A program made the position numbers and the translations under genes. This document shows, one piece after another, positions 6,749 to 16,015 of a stretch of 64,000 bases of DNA. Under the pieces are notes generated by a model. The model made no database searches. It had not been told where the DNA came from and saw nothing but the letters and a program-made list of their open reading frames with translations. Numbering within the stretch: position 1 is the stretch's first letter; every line of letters starts with the position of its first letter. Source of the stretch: Reyranella humidisoli (GTDB lineage Bacteria > Pseudomonadota > Alphaproteobacteria > Reyranellales > Reyranellaceae); contig NZ_JAHOPB010000001.1 in NCBI RefSeq assembly GCF_019039055.1, positions 1,674,001 through 1,738,000 on the forward strand. The letters run 5' to 3'.

Positions 6749-9700
6749 TCACAGGTCGAGCAGGTCGATGTGCACCGTCGACGGGTTCTGCGCGCCGGCG
6801 GCCACGAAACCGAAGCTGGTTTCGCCGTCATGGGCGATCGTTCCGTTGTGGGAGGTATTGCCGATCACGTAGCCGCTCGCATCGTGCGACACGATGACGG
6901 CGTTCCAGATGTCGGTGATCTGGTTGGTCGTCTCGATCTTGACCTGCCAGCCCGTGACCGTGGCGTCGCCCTCGTTCTCCAGGGTCACGCTGCCGTTGAA
7001 GCCGCCCGACCAGGAATTGACGATCGCGAACATGGCCTCGAGATCGCCCGAGCCCGACGGCTCCGTCGGGGTGGTGGGAGTCGATGGCGTGGTTGATGTC
7101 GTCGGCGCGGTGTCGTCGTCGACGATTGTGCCGGTGCCGGTGGCGCGCGTGATCGTGGCGCCCACCGCGTTGCTGAGGACGACGCCGAAATGCTCGTTGC
7201 CCTCGACCAGTCTGTCCGGGCTGATCTCGATCGTGATCGTCTTGCTCTGTTCGCCGGCCGCGAAGGTGACGTGGCCGTTCTCTGCGATGAAGTCAGCCGC
7301 GCCGGCCTCGCCGTAGACGGTCTGGTAATCCACGGTCACTTCGTGCGTCGCGGCTTCCGAAAGCGTCAGCACGAAGCTCGCGCTCGGACCACTCGGCGCG
7401 CCTCCGTCGCCCGGCGCATCCTCGTGGAACTGGTATTCGATGGGCGTGAGGTAGCCCATCTTCGTCTGGTTCACGGTGTTCCAGTTGTCGTTCAGGATGC
7501 CCCCGGTGTCGCCCGAGTTGGGGTTCCACGACCAGAAGGTCCAGCTCGGCCCCTTCTGTCCCGGTGCCAGGTCGGACGTGCCGTCGTTGTTGAAGTCGCC
7601 ACCAAGATACGAGGTGATCGCTTCCAGCCAAGGTGCATCCTTCGGGTCCACCAGCTTGGTGCCGAACTCGCCGATCCACACGGGCGCGATGCCTTCCTTG
7701 TAGATGTAGCCCCACATCTGGTCGAACTTGGCGGGCAGGTTCGCCGGGAAGTCGGGGCCCTGGAACCATGACTGCTCGTAGACCGAGTTGGGATAGTCGT
7801 GCGCCGAGTAGACCAGCTTGTTGTCGAGCGCGAGGTCGATCGGCCGGTCGCGCACGCCCATCAGGTTGCCGCCCCACCAATAGCTCTGGCCGTTGTAGGT
7901 GCCGATGCCTTCGACGAAGATCAACCAGTTGGGGTTCACCGTGCCGATGGCGTTGCCGGCCGTCTCCGCCGCCAGCGCCCAGTCGTTGGCGCCGCCGCTG
8001 CCCCAGGTACCGTTGTAAGGCTCGTTGTGCAGGTCCGCACCGATGACCGACTGATCGTCGGCATAGCGCGCCGCCAGCATCTTCCAGTCGTTGATCCAGG
8101 CCGACTGCGTATACTGGCTGTTGTACCACAGGCCATTCTCGGACGTGCCGGCCCCGGCATTGCTGCGGTGATGGTCGAGGATGATCTTGAGGCCGATCTC
8201 GTTTGCATAGTCGACGATCTTGTCCATGACCTGCAGCGCCGACAGGCCCTGCAGGTCCGGGTTCTTGCTGAAGTCGATGCCGTTCGGCGCGGTCGTCGTA
8301 TGCAGCATCTCGCTCGAGAAGGGCATGCGGATGGTGTTGAAGCCCAGATCCACCATCTGGTCCATCATGTCCTTGTAGCCGCGCGTCCACAGGCCGTGCG
8401 GCGCGAAGGTCGACGATTCGAAGCCGAACCAGTTCACGCCGGCGATCTGCACCGAGTGTCCGGCCGAGTCGATGATCTGGTTGCCCGAGGTGCTGAGCCA
8501 GCCGGGCGCCGCCCCGCTGCCGGGATTGCCCTCGATCACCGTCGCGTCGGAAATGCCGAGCGTCGGGCCGGCCGGCGCATCGTCGTTGACGATCGTGCCG
8601 GCACCGGTCGCGTCGGCGATGGTCGCGCCGGTCGGGCTCGACAGGACGACGCTGAAGCCTTCGTTGGCTTCAACGGCCGAATCGCCAGTCGTGGCGATCT
8701 GAATCGTCTTCTGCGTCTCGCCCGCTGCGAAGGTGAGCGTGCCGGATTGCGCGACATAGTCGCTGCCGGCAAGCGCCGTGCCGTTGGCCGTCGCGAAATT
8801 CACGGTGACCGGCGAGGTGGAGGCCGCGGACAGGCTCACGGTGAAAGTGGTCTGGCCGGGCGTTGCCGCGCTGCCTTCGGCGGACGAGGCGTCGTTGATC
8901 GAGAGCGAGGGCAGGGCGGTGGCGCTGTCGTCGTTGACGATGGTGCCGAGCGCGCTGCCGTCCCTGATCGTGGCGCCGGTCGGCGAGGTGAGGTTGACCT
9001 TCAGGGTCTCGCTGGCCTCGACCGCCGTGTCGCCGGTCACCTGGACGCGGATGACCTTCGACGTCTCGCCGGCGGCGAATGTCAGCAGGCCCGACTGGGC
9101 GACATAGTCCTGGCCGGCTTTGGCGGTGCCGTTGGTGGTCGCATAGGCGACCGTCACCGGGCCGGACGTCGCCGCGGACAGGCTGACGGTGAAGGCCAGC
9201 TCGCTGGCGCCGCTGTTGCCCTCCGTCACCGTGGCGTTTGCAATCGTGATCGTGGCGTCGTCGTTCACGATCGTCCCGATGCCAAGGCGGTCGGCGATCT
9301 TGCCGCCGGTCGCTCCGGTCAGGTTGATCTTCAGCGTATCGTTGCCTTCGATGATCGTATCGCCGGTGACCTTGATGTTGATCACCTTGGAGGTCTCGCC
9401 GGGCGCGAAGGTGACCGTGCCGGTCTGGGCGACGTAATCCAGCCCTGCCTTGGCCGTGCCATCCTCGGTGCCGTAGGTCACGCTCACCGGGCCGGTGGTG
9501 GCCTCCGAAAGGGTGATCGTGAAGGCGAGATCGCGCGTGCCGCCGTCGCCTTCCTTCACAGTGGCGTCGGCGATGGTGATCCTGGGGACGATGACGTCGT
9601 CGGTGAGGACCGTGCCGACCGCCGCGCCGTCGGCGATGGTGGCGCCGCTCGGGGCGGAAAGAGTGAGCGCCAGCGTCTCGTTCAGCTCGGCGACCTTGTC

Positions 9701-10246
9701 GCCGTTCACCGTGATGCTGATGGTCTTCTGCGTCTCGCCGGCGGCGAAGGTGATGGTGCCCGACTTGGCGACGTAGTCCGAGCCCGTCGTGGCGGTGCCG
9801 TCGGCCGTGGCGTAGGCGACCGTAACGGGACCGGTCGCGGCCTTGGACAGGCTGACCGTGAAGTTCATCTGAACGGCGCCGCTGTTGCCCTCGATGACCG
9901 AGGCGTCGCCGACCGAGATCGTCGGCAGGACCGGCGGCGGCTCCTCGCCAACGCCGTTCAGCTCCAGCCCAGTCGTCGTCGTGCCGCCCGAGGCGCCGGG
10001 AGTCGCCTGGAAGCCGAAGGTGACGCTCCCGCCGGACGAGACGTCGCCGTTGTAGGAGGCATTCCGGATGACGTAGTGGGTGCCGACGCGGCTGACGATC
10101 TCGGCGCCCCAGATATTCGTGATGGTGTAACCGGCATCGAACTCGACGGTCCAGCCATGGAGGCTACCCGTGCCGGCATCGACGGTCATGTTGCCGATGA
10201 AGCCGGAACCCCAGTTGTCCTTGACCGTGTACTTGACCGTAGCCAT
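6749..10246 (-). CDS. Large multidomain cellulase: CBM2 - Calx-beta repeats - GH5 - Calx-beta - CBM2
   Basis: A 1165-residue putative extracellular endoglucanase. Approximate domains: CBM2-like cellulose-binding 4-100; Calx-beta repeats 107-217, 221-330, 331-440 and 445-556; the start of a fifth Calx-beta 561-575; GH5 cellulase 580-942; the remainder of that Calx-beta 952-1045; a Thr/Pro linker; CBM2-like 1069-1165. GH5 catalytic residues are Glu742 in LHNEPY (acid/base) and Glu860 in WIGEFGT (nucleophile). The ATG at 10246 follows a GGAGGG box. No Sec or Tat signal peptide is present, so export, if it occurs, needs another route such as type I secretion. It is divergent from a LytS/LytTR pair that may control it. 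Confidence 0.92.
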   Translation of the reverse strand: MATVKYTVKDNWGSGFIGNMTVDAGTGSLHGWTVEFDAGYTITNIWGAEIVSRVGTHYVIRNASYNGDVSSGGSVTFGFQATPGASGGTTTTGLELNGVGEEPPPVLPTISVGDASVIEGNSGAVQMNFTVSLSKAATGPVTVAYATADGTATTGSDYVAKSGTITFAAGETQKTISITVNGDKVAELNETLALTLSAPSGATIADGAAVGTVLTDDVIVPRITIADATVKEGDGGTRDLAFTITLSEATTGPVSVTYGTEDGTAKAGLDYVAQTGTVTFAPGETSKVINIKVTGDTIIEGNDTLKINLTGATGGKIADRLGIGTIVNDDATITIANATVTEGNSGASELAFTVSLSAATSGPVTVAYATTNGTAKAGQDYVAQSGLLTFAAGETSKVIRVQVTGDTAVEASETLKVNLTSPTGATIRDGSALGTIVNDDSATALPSLSINDASSAEGSAATPGQTTFTVSLSAASTSPVTVNFATANGTALAGSDYVAQSGTLTFAAGETQKTIQIATTGDSAVEANEGFSVVLSSPTGATIADATGAGTIVNDDAPAGPTLGISDATVIEGNPGSGAAPGWLSTSGNQIIDSAGHSVQIAGVNWFGFESSTFAPHGLWTRGYKDMMDQMVDLGFNTIRMPFSSEMLHTTTAPNGIDFSKNPDLQGLSALQVMDKIVDYANEIGLKIILDHHRSNAGAGTSENGLWYNSQYTQSAWINDWKMLAARYADDQSVIGADLHNEPYNGTWGSGGANDWALAAETAGNAIGTVNPNWLIFVEGIGTYNGQSYWWGGNLMGVRDRPIDLALDNKLVYSAHDYPNSVYEQSWFQGPDFPANLPAKFDQMWGYIYKEGIAPVWIGEFGTKLVDPKDAPWLEAITSYLGGDFNNDGTSDLAPGQKGPSWTFWSWNPNSGDTGGILNDNWNTVNQTKMGYLTPIEYQFHEDAPGDGGAPSGPSASFVLTLSEAATHEVTVDYQTVYGEAGAADFIAENGHVTFAAGEQSKTITIEISPDRLVEGNEHFGVVLSNAVGATITRATGTGTIVDDDTAPTTSTTPSTPTTPTEPSGSGDLEAMFAIVNSWSGGFNGSVTLENEGDATVTGWQVKIETTNQITDIWNAVIVSHDASGYVIGNTSHNGTIAHDGETSFGFVAAGAQNPSTVHIDLLDL

Positions 10247-10310
10247 CGCTTCCCTCCGCTCAGTTTCCGCGCATCGCGTGCGAGACAGATGCCATCGACA
10301 TTGGGGCGTT

Positions 10311-10362
10311 ACATCGGCGACCGGCCGGGTAGTCGGTGAACCCGGCAGGAAAGTCGGCGAAC
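10311..10362. promoter_or_regulatory. Three direct repeats, candidate LytTR binding sites
   Basis: TCGGCGACC (10314), TCGGTGAAC (10333) and TCGGCGAAC (10354) repeat in the same orientation with steps of 19 and 21 bp, close to two helical turns. LytTR-type response regulators classically bind pairs of direct repeats about 21 bp apart. The repeats lie in the 161-bp gap between the cellulase gene and the LytS/LytTR operon, so they could serve either side. Confidence 0.5.
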
Positions 10363-10407
10363 GGGTCGCTGCGCGCCTGGCAGGCAGTGCTTGCCTGACT
10401 GCTCCAA

Positions 10408-11544
10408 ATGCCCAATCTTTCTCGGGAATTCAGCCGTCCCGCCCGGAGCGCCTCGACCTTGTCCGCACTTCTGCTTGCCCGGTGGAACGGCCTGTCTCTG
10501 TTCTGGCGGGTCCAGATCGCGGGCTGGGGGCTGTTCGCGATCGCCGACCTGTTGGCGCAGCGTATCGCCTTTCACAGCTTTTCGGTCGCCTTCGCCCGGA
10601 CAGGCCTCATTCTCGTCTGCCTGGTCGCGATTTCGACGGCGATGCGCGGCGTCTACGTCACGCATCGCTTCGCTCATCGCGTTTCGATCGGCGGTGTGGC
10701 GCTGATCGCGCTGCTCTCGCTGCTGGGAGCGCTCGTCGTCGCGAGCATGATCGTTCTGATCCATGAGGCTGTGCCCTGGATCGTGCCGCCCGACCGTCGT
10801 GGCGTCGAAGAGTTCTTCGTTCCATTCGTGCATTACTTCTTTGCCCTTGCGGGGTGGAGCCTCGCCTATTTCTGGCTGCGCGCAGAGATGGCGGAGCAGG
10901 CGCAGCATCGAAGGACAATGCGCGCCGAAGCCGAAGCCCTGCGGGCCGAACTCGAACAGCTTCGCCTGCAACTCGATCCTCACTTCCTGTTCAATGCCCT
11001 GAACGGTGTCGCGGAGGAGATCCCCGAGCACCCGACCGCGGCATTAGACATGCTCCGCAACCTCACCGCCTACCTCCGGCACTCGCTCGACGGCATAAGT
11101 CACACGGTTGTCACGGTGGAGAGCGAAGTGACGGGCCTCGCCGCCTACCTCGCCGTCCAGAAGGCGCGCTTTGGCGATCGCCTGCAGACACGGCTGGACG
11201 TGGCGCCGGAGGCCATGAGCCATCGTATCGCGAGCTTCCTGCTGCAGCCGCTGGTGGAGAACGCCGTCAAGCACGGGCGGCGCGAGCACGATCTCGATCT
11301 GCGCATCGTCATTCGCGCGAACGGCGATGCGCTTCATGCCGAGGTCTCGAATGCAGGAACGCTTGCCCCCGCCAATACACCGCGCCGCCAGCGCCTGGGC
11401 ATCGGCGTGGAGAATGTGCGGCGCCGGCTCGCGCTGCATTATCCCGGACGGCATGCTTTCGAGCTGCGCGAAGCGGGCGAACGGCCTGAAGAGAAGAGGG
11501 TGATTGCAACACTGGAGCTGAGGGGCGAGCCGTGCGGGTCCTGA
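10408..11544 (+). CDS. LytS/YehU-type sensor histidine kinase
   Basis: A 378-residue membrane sensor kinase of the His_kinase (PF06580) type. The N-terminal 155 residues hold about four hydrophobic segments. A short coiled coil (about 158-188) follows, then LQLDPHFLFNALN with phospho-accepting His192, and a C-terminal GHKL ATPase region (PLVENAVKHG, then LGIGVENVRRRL). It would pass phosphate to the LytTR regulator, whose GTG start overlaps its 3' end by 13 bp. The input signal is unknown. Divergence from the cellulase gene suggests control of polysaccharide degradation, by inference. Confidence 0.9.
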   Translation: MPNLSREFSRPARSASTLSALLLARWNGLSLFWRVQIAGWGLFAIADLLAQRIAFHSFSVAFARTGLILVCLVAISTAMRGVYVTHRFAHRVSIGGVALIALLSLLGALVVASMIVLIHEAVPWIVPPDRRGVEEFFVPFVHYFFALAGWSLAYFWLRAEMAEQAQHRRTMRAEAEALRAELEQLRLQLDPHFLFNALNGVAEEIPEHPTAALDMLRNLTAYLRHSLDGISHTVVTVESEVTGLAAYLAVQKARFGDRLQTRLDVAPEAMSHRIASFLLQPLVENAVKHGRREHDLDLRIVIRANGDALHAEVSNAGTLAPANTPRRQRLGIGVENVRRRLALHYPGRHAFELREAGERPEEKRVIATLELRGEPCGS

Positions 11545-12248
11545 TCGTCGATGACGAGGCGCTGGCCCGCAGCGCCATGCGGCGCTTGCTGGCGTCGCTT
11601 GCTCATGTGGAGATCGTGGGCGAGGCGGACAGCGCCGAGGAGGCCCGCACGCAGGTTGCGATGCTGCAGCCCGACCTGATCTTCCTCGACATCGAGCTGG
11701 GCGGCGGGAGCGACGGCTTCGACCTGATCGAGTCGCTGGAACGTCCGCCCATCGTGGTCTTCGTCACAGCCTTCGCGGAGCACGCGGTCGAGGCCTTCGC
11801 CGTGAATGCCGTGGATTACCTGCTGAAGCCGGTCGAGCCGGTCCGCCTCGAAGCGGCGCTGGCGCGGGCGGCGCGCCAGCTCGCGCTCTCGGCGCTGCCG
11901 CCGGGGCCGGGCGTGATCGAGCTCAGGACACCGCGGCGGACATTGTTCGCGACGCCGGGGGAGATCGTGGCGGTCTCCGCCGACGGCGACTTCACACGGG
12001 TCTTCGTGGCGGGCCAGCCGGCGGTGATGATCCTGCGTACCCTGGCGCATTTCGAGGAGCTGCTGCCGGCACCGCCCTTCGTGCGGCTGGGCCGGTCGGT
12101 GCTGATCAACCGCGACCGGCTGCGCAGCCTCGAAGCGCCGACGCGCTCGACCGGCCGTCTCGTGCTCGATGGCATGGCCCATCCCCTGACGATCGGCCGC
12201 GCCGCGACGGCCCGCCTGCGCGAGATCCTGGCGTCAGATAAAGGCTGA
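11532..12248 (+). CDS. LytTR family DNA-binding response regulator
   Basis: A 238-residue two-component regulator. The receiver domain (about 1-120) has the acidic pair in VDDEA, phospho-acceptor Asp53 in IFLDIE and the conserved Lys in DYLLKPVEP. The C-terminal half (about 140-238) is a LytTR DNA-binding domain with the GEIVAVSADGDFTRVF and FVRLGRSVLINRDRL segments. The start is GTG at 11532, inside the end of the kinase gene, which indicates translational coupling. Candidate binding repeats are at 10311-10362. Confidence 0.92.
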   Translation: MRVLIVDDEALARSAMRRLLASLAHVEIVGEADSAEEARTQVAMLQPDLIFLDIELGGGSDGFDLIESLERPPIVVFVTAFAEHAVEAFAVNAVDYLLKPVEPVRLEAALARAARQLALSALPPGPGVIELRTPRRTLFATPGEIVAVSADGDFTRVFVAGQPAVMILRTLAHFEELLPAPPFVRLGRSVLINRDRLRSLEAPTRSTGRLVLDGMAHPLTIGRAATARLREILASDKG

Positions 12249-12320
12249 GAGCTTCCGGCTGTTCGGTCTGGCATCGATGCTGCAAGGCACTCTCCAGCGA
12301 TCGTCGTCCGGGAGGAGCTC

Positions 12321-13304
12321 ATGAAAGCCGTCGTCATCCACGCCACCGGAGGTCCCGAGCAACTGGTTCTCGCCGAGCTGCCGGACCCCGTGCCGGGGGC
12401 GGGCGAGGTCCTGATCGATGTGGCCTATGCCGGCTGCAACTGGGCCGACACCCAGGTTCGCATGGGCATCTACCCGCATCCCATGACCTATCCGATGATC
12501 CTGGGCTTCGAGGTCTCCGGCACGGTCGCGGCGCTAGGGTCGGGGGTGACGGGCGTGAAGGTGGGCGATCGGGTGGCGACCTTCCCGGAAAAGGGCGGTG
12601 CCTATGCCGAGAAGTGCGTCGCTTCCGCCCTGGGCCTCATCAAGCTGCCGGACGCGGTCCCGCTCGACGTCGGCGCGGCCTTTCCCATCCAGGCGCTCAC
12701 TGCCTGGCACATGATGTGGACGATCTACGGCGGCATCGGACCGGGCGACACGGTGCTGGTGAACGCGATCGGCGGCGGGGTCGGGCTGATGTGCACCCAG
12801 CTTGCCGTGCGGGCGGGAGCGCGTGTCATCGGCACGACCGGCACGCCGGGCAAGGAAGCCAGGGCGCTGGCCTTCGGCGCCTCGCGCGTCGTGGTGACCT
12901 CGCAGGAGGACTTCGAGCGCGCGGTGCTCGATTTCACCGGCGGCAAGGGCGTCGATCTCGCCATCGACTCCTACGGCGCCACCATGCTCGACCGCACCTT
13001 CGGCGTGGTGAAGATGCTCGGCCACATCATCAGCATCGGCGAGGCCGAAGGGCAGCCGTTCAAGAACATTCGCGAGCGCATCCTGCCGCGCTCGCAGACC
13101 TTCACCCGCCTGCATCTCGGCCATATCGACCAGACGTCGGCCGAGTGGCAGGCTGGCGTCGACCATGTGCTGGCGGCCCTGGCCGAGGGCTGGCTCAAGG
13201 TCCCGATCGAGGGTGTGTTTCCCCTGGCCGAGGCGGCGGACATGCACCGCCGCCTCGAAGGTCGGGGCGTCGCCGGCAAGCTTTTGCTGAAGGCGGCCGG
13301 CTGA
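12321..13304 (+). CDS. Zinc-independent quinone oxidoreductase-like MDR protein
   Basis: A 327-residue medium-chain dehydrogenase/reductase of the quinone oxidoreductase (QOR) group, expected to use NADPH to reduce quinones or enones in the cytoplasm. The GroES-like N-terminal domain ends near residue 120. The Rossmann fold carries the nucleotide motif in VNAIGGGVGLMCTQLA followed by GARVIGTTGT. No zinc-binding cysteine cluster is visible. A GGAGG box precedes the ATG. It stands alone between the two-component pair and a convergent ABC-receptor gene. Confidence 0.88.
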   Translation: MKAVVIHATGGPEQLVLAELPDPVPGAGEVLIDVAYAGCNWADTQVRMGIYPHPMTYPMILGFEVSGTVAALGSGVTGVKVGDRVATFPEKGGAYAEKCVASALGLIKLPDAVPLDVGAAFPIQALTAWHMMWTIYGGIGPGDTVLVNAIGGGVGLMCTQLAVRAGARVIGTTGTPGKEARALAFGASRVVVTSQEDFERAVLDFTGGKGVDLAIDSYGATMLDRTFGVVKMLGHIISIGEAEGQPFKNIRERILPRSQTFTRLHLGHIDQTSAEWQAGVDHVLAALAEGWLKVPIEGVFPLAEAADMHRRLEGRGVAGKLLLKAAG

Positions 13305-13310
13305 CGCGCA

Positions 13311-14900
13311 CTAGCGATCCAGCCAGACGTCCTCGAAACGCCAGTTGTTGTAGATGCTGTTGATGTGCAGCGTGACGTTCTTGACCTGCGGCTGCCAGCA
13401 TCCGGCGATACGGCCGTGGCTTATGATCGGCCGCGCCACGTCCTCCTGCAGCTTGCGGTCGATCTCCCAGACCATTTCCTGCCGCTTCTTGCGGTCGGTC
13501 TCGCGCGACTGCTCCTCGAAGAGCTTGGTCATCTCCGGATTGCAGTAGTTGTTGTAGTTGCGCAGCGAGCCGCAGGCATAGCCCTCGAACAGGGTCACGT
13601 CGGGATCGTCGACCGCGCTGCCGGTGAGGTTGAGCGCGACGACATAGTCCTTCTTGAAGACGCGGTTGTAGTAGACGCTGGTGTCGATGATCTCGAGTTC
13701 GGCGTCCATCCAGATCTGCTTGAGCTGGTCGATGAGGATCACCGCCGGATCCTTGAAGGTGGCGATGTTGCGGGTGCTGACCTTGAGCTTGAGGCGCTTG
13801 TCGGGCCCGTAGCCTGCTTCCTTCATCAGCGCCCGCGCTTCCTCGCGGGCCTTCTCCACGTCGCCATAGCCGATGAGGCCCTGCAGCTTCTCCTTGGGCA
13901 AACCCCAGACACCGTCTGGCGGCGGCAGCATGGCTCCGCCCATCTGGCCTTCGCCCTCGCTCAGGATCCTGATGAAGGCATCGCGGTCGAGGGTCAGCGC
14001 CATGGCGCGGCGAACTTTCGGGTTGTCGAACGGCGCAACCTCGCGATTGACGATCAGGTTGGTGCTGACGCCGCTTTCGCGCATGGTGCACTGCGCCTGG
14101 GGTGCGTCGCGCTTGATGTTCTTCAGCAGCGGCACGGTGACGTCGGCCGGGAAGGTCATGTCGAACTTGCCGGCGACGAACGACAGCATGCGCGTCGAGC
14201 GGTCGGCGATGATCGAGAACTCGATGGCGTCGAGATAGGGCCGTCCCGGCTTCCAGTAGTCCTGGTTCTTCACCAGCTTGATGCCCTCGTTCATCTTGAA
14301 ATCGGCCAGCTTGAAGGGCCCGGTGCCGACCGGCTTGCGCCGCATGTCGGCGGCCGGGACGTGGCAGGGATAGATCGGCGTGTAGCCGGAGGCGAGCAGC
14401 GCGAGCAGCGAGGGTTGCGGCTGCTTCAGATGGAAGGTCACCTCCGACGGGCTGTCCGCGGTCACCTTCTCCAGGTTGCCGTACCAGGCGCTGCGCGGAT
14501 TGCGGCGCAGTTTTTCCGGCGTGAGGATCAGGTCGAAGGTGCAGGCGACGTCGGCCGCCGAGAACGGCTTGCCGTCGTGCCACTTCACGCCGTCGCGGGT
14601 CTTGAAGACCAGCTTGCGGCCGCCGTCCTTCGTCTCCCAGCTCGTCGCGAGGTCGGGCACGATGGTGTCGAGGCTGTTCTTCGGCGCGTTCTGGTCGAAG
14701 ATGACGAGATTGTTGTAGATCGCCATGAAGGGGACGGCGACCGAGACGGTCGATTCCTCATGGATGGAGGCGCTGGGCGGGGTGTCCATGTGCTGGATGC
14801 GCAGCGTGCCGCCGCTCTTCTGTGCCCATCCGGGGCCTGCCCACCCGACGAGCGATGCGGCGATGCAGATCGAAGCGAAACGCGTCTTGGTGATTTTCAT
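13311..14900 (-). CDS. ABC transporter substrate-binding protein, peptide/nickel type (SBP_bac_5)
   Basis: A 529-residue periplasmic receptor of the DppA/OppA class. The signal peptide is MKITKTRFASICIAASLVGW followed by cleavage after GWAQ. Diagnostic features are VPDLATSWE, the DGVKWHDGKPFSAADV motif typical of the family, and YDAIEF-like core strands. It would bind peptides or another organic solute for an ABC importer. No permease or ATPase genes are adjacent, so the partner components must be elsewhere or lost. The 3' end sits 6 bp from the convergent quinone oxidoreductase gene. Confidence 0.92.
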   Translation of the reverse strand: MKITKTRFASICIAASLVGWAGPGWAQKSGGTLRIQHMDTPPSASIHEESTVSVAVPFMAIYNNLVIFDQNAPKNSLDTIVPDLATSWETKDGGRKLVFKTRDGVKWHDGKPFSAADVACTFDLILTPEKLRRNPRSAWYGNLEKVTADSPSEVTFHLKQPQPSLLALLASGYTPIYPCHVPAADMRRKPVGTGPFKLADFKMNEGIKLVKNQDYWKPGRPYLDAIEFSIIADRSTRMLSFVAGKFDMTFPADVTVPLLKNIKRDAPQAQCTMRESGVSTNLIVNREVAPFDNPKVRRAMALTLDRDAFIRILSEGEGQMGGAMLPPPDGVWGLPKEKLQGLIGYGDVEKAREEARALMKEAGYGPDKRLKLKVSTRNIATFKDPAVILIDQLKQIWMDAELEIIDTSVYYNRVFKKDYVVALNLTGSAVDDPDVTLFEGYACGSLRNYNNYCNPEMTKLFEEQSRETDRKKRQEMVWEIDRKLQEDVARPIISHGRIAGCWQPQVKNVTLHINSIYNNWRFEDVWLDR

Positions 14901-15060
14901 TCTGGTTTCCTCCCGACAACGGCTTGCTGTTGATGCTTGTGACTCTCCGTAGGATTGCAGTGCGGCTGAAAGCCTAGACCGCGTGCAGTCGGTGTGTCGA
15001 CCTGCTTGCGCGGTCTGCTATCGTCCGCCGCCCTTTGCGAGAAACCCGAGGAGATCCGAA

Positions 15061-15927
15061 GTGACCAGTGCCCCCCAAGGTCTGCGCGCCCTGCTGGCCG
15101 AACCCGGCCTCGTCGTCATGCCGGCGGTGTGGGACGGGCTGACCGCCAAGCTGACCTATGGCGAAGGCTTCAAGACGGCGTTCCTGTCGGGCTCGTGCGT
15201 CGCCGCCAGCCGCCTGGGTGGCCCCGATCTCGACCTCGTCTCGTTCGGCGAGATGTTCGATTCCTTCAACATGGTGCACAGCGCGGCGCCCGACCTGCTG
15301 GTGCTGGCCGACGGTGATCACGGCTACGGCAATGCGATGAACGTGCAGCGCACCGTGAGTGCCTACGGCCGCGCCGGCGCCGCCGCCGTGCTGATCGAGG
15401 ACAAGATCACGCCGCGCGCGCTCACCGCCGCCGGCAAGCCCTGCCTGCCGCGCGAGGAAGCGCGCATGAAGATCCGCGCCGCCGTCCAGGCTGCGAAGGA
15501 GTCGGGTATCCTTGTGCTTGCGCGCACCGATTGCCGTCCCACGCAGGGCATCGACGAGGCCGTGGCCCGCATCGAGATGTATGTTGAGGAGGGCGCCGAC
15601 ATCCTGTTCCTCGACTCGCCGGCCGACGACGAGGAGATCCGGCGTGGCGTCGCCGCCGCCAAGGGGCGCCCGTCCTTTGCCGTTTTGTCCCCCGGCGCGC
15701 CGCGCGCCACGCCCTCGCAGACCGAAGCCCTCAAGCTCGGCTTCAAGATCGGCACCTATCCGACCGGCATGCTGTCGCCTGCCGCCGCCGGCATGAAGGC
15801 CGGACTGGCCGCACTCAAGGCCGGCGAGGCCGAGAGCAAGAGCGCGCTGTCGCCCGCCGACCTGCGCGCGACGCTGGGCTACGCCGACTACGACACCGCG
15901 GCCAAGCCGTTCATCGTGAAGGCCTGA
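15061..15927 (+). CDS. Isocitrate lyase/PEP mutase family protein
   Basis: A 288-residue TIM-barrel protein of the isocitrate lyase/phosphoenolpyruvate mutase superfamily, whose members make or break C-C or C-P bonds of carboxylates such as 2-methylisocitrate or oxaloacetate. Supporting segments are ADGDHGYGNAMNV (Mg/substrate site), IEDKITPR in the region of the catalytic loop, and ARTDC. The usual loop cysteine motif KKCGH is absent, which fits an oxaloacetate-decarboxylase-like or carboxyvinyl-type member rather than a true lyase. The GTG start at 15061 is chosen for the GAGGAG box 8 bp upstream. Confidence 0.85.
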   Translation: MTSAPQGLRALLAEPGLVVMPAVWDGLTAKLTYGEGFKTAFLSGSCVAASRLGGPDLDLVSFGEMFDSFNMVHSAAPDLLVLADGDHGYGNAMNVQRTVSAYGRAGAAAVLIEDKITPRALTAAGKPCLPREEARMKIRAAVQAAKESGILVLARTDCRPTQGIDEAVARIEMYVEEGADILFLDSPADDEEIRRGVAAAKGRPSFAVLSPGAPRATPSQTEALKLGFKIGTYPTGMLSPAAAGMKAGLAALKAGEAESKSALSPADLRATLGYADYDTAAKPFIVKA

Positions 15928-16015
15928 GACCCGACTTCCACCGCAGCATTGCGTTGCCGCGCGGGCCCGGAGTATTCACCGGGCACGCGCGGGCATTCCC
16001 GAGAGTAGAGAGTTC

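Noticed and set aside
7799-10339. Very long open frame on the plus strand (about 846 codons) opposite the cellulase
   Set aside because: It is the GC-rich antisense shadow of the Calx-beta repeats: repetitive Ala/Gly/Arg/Asp content, no domain, no ribosome-binding site, and the minus strand encodes clear domains with catalytic residues.
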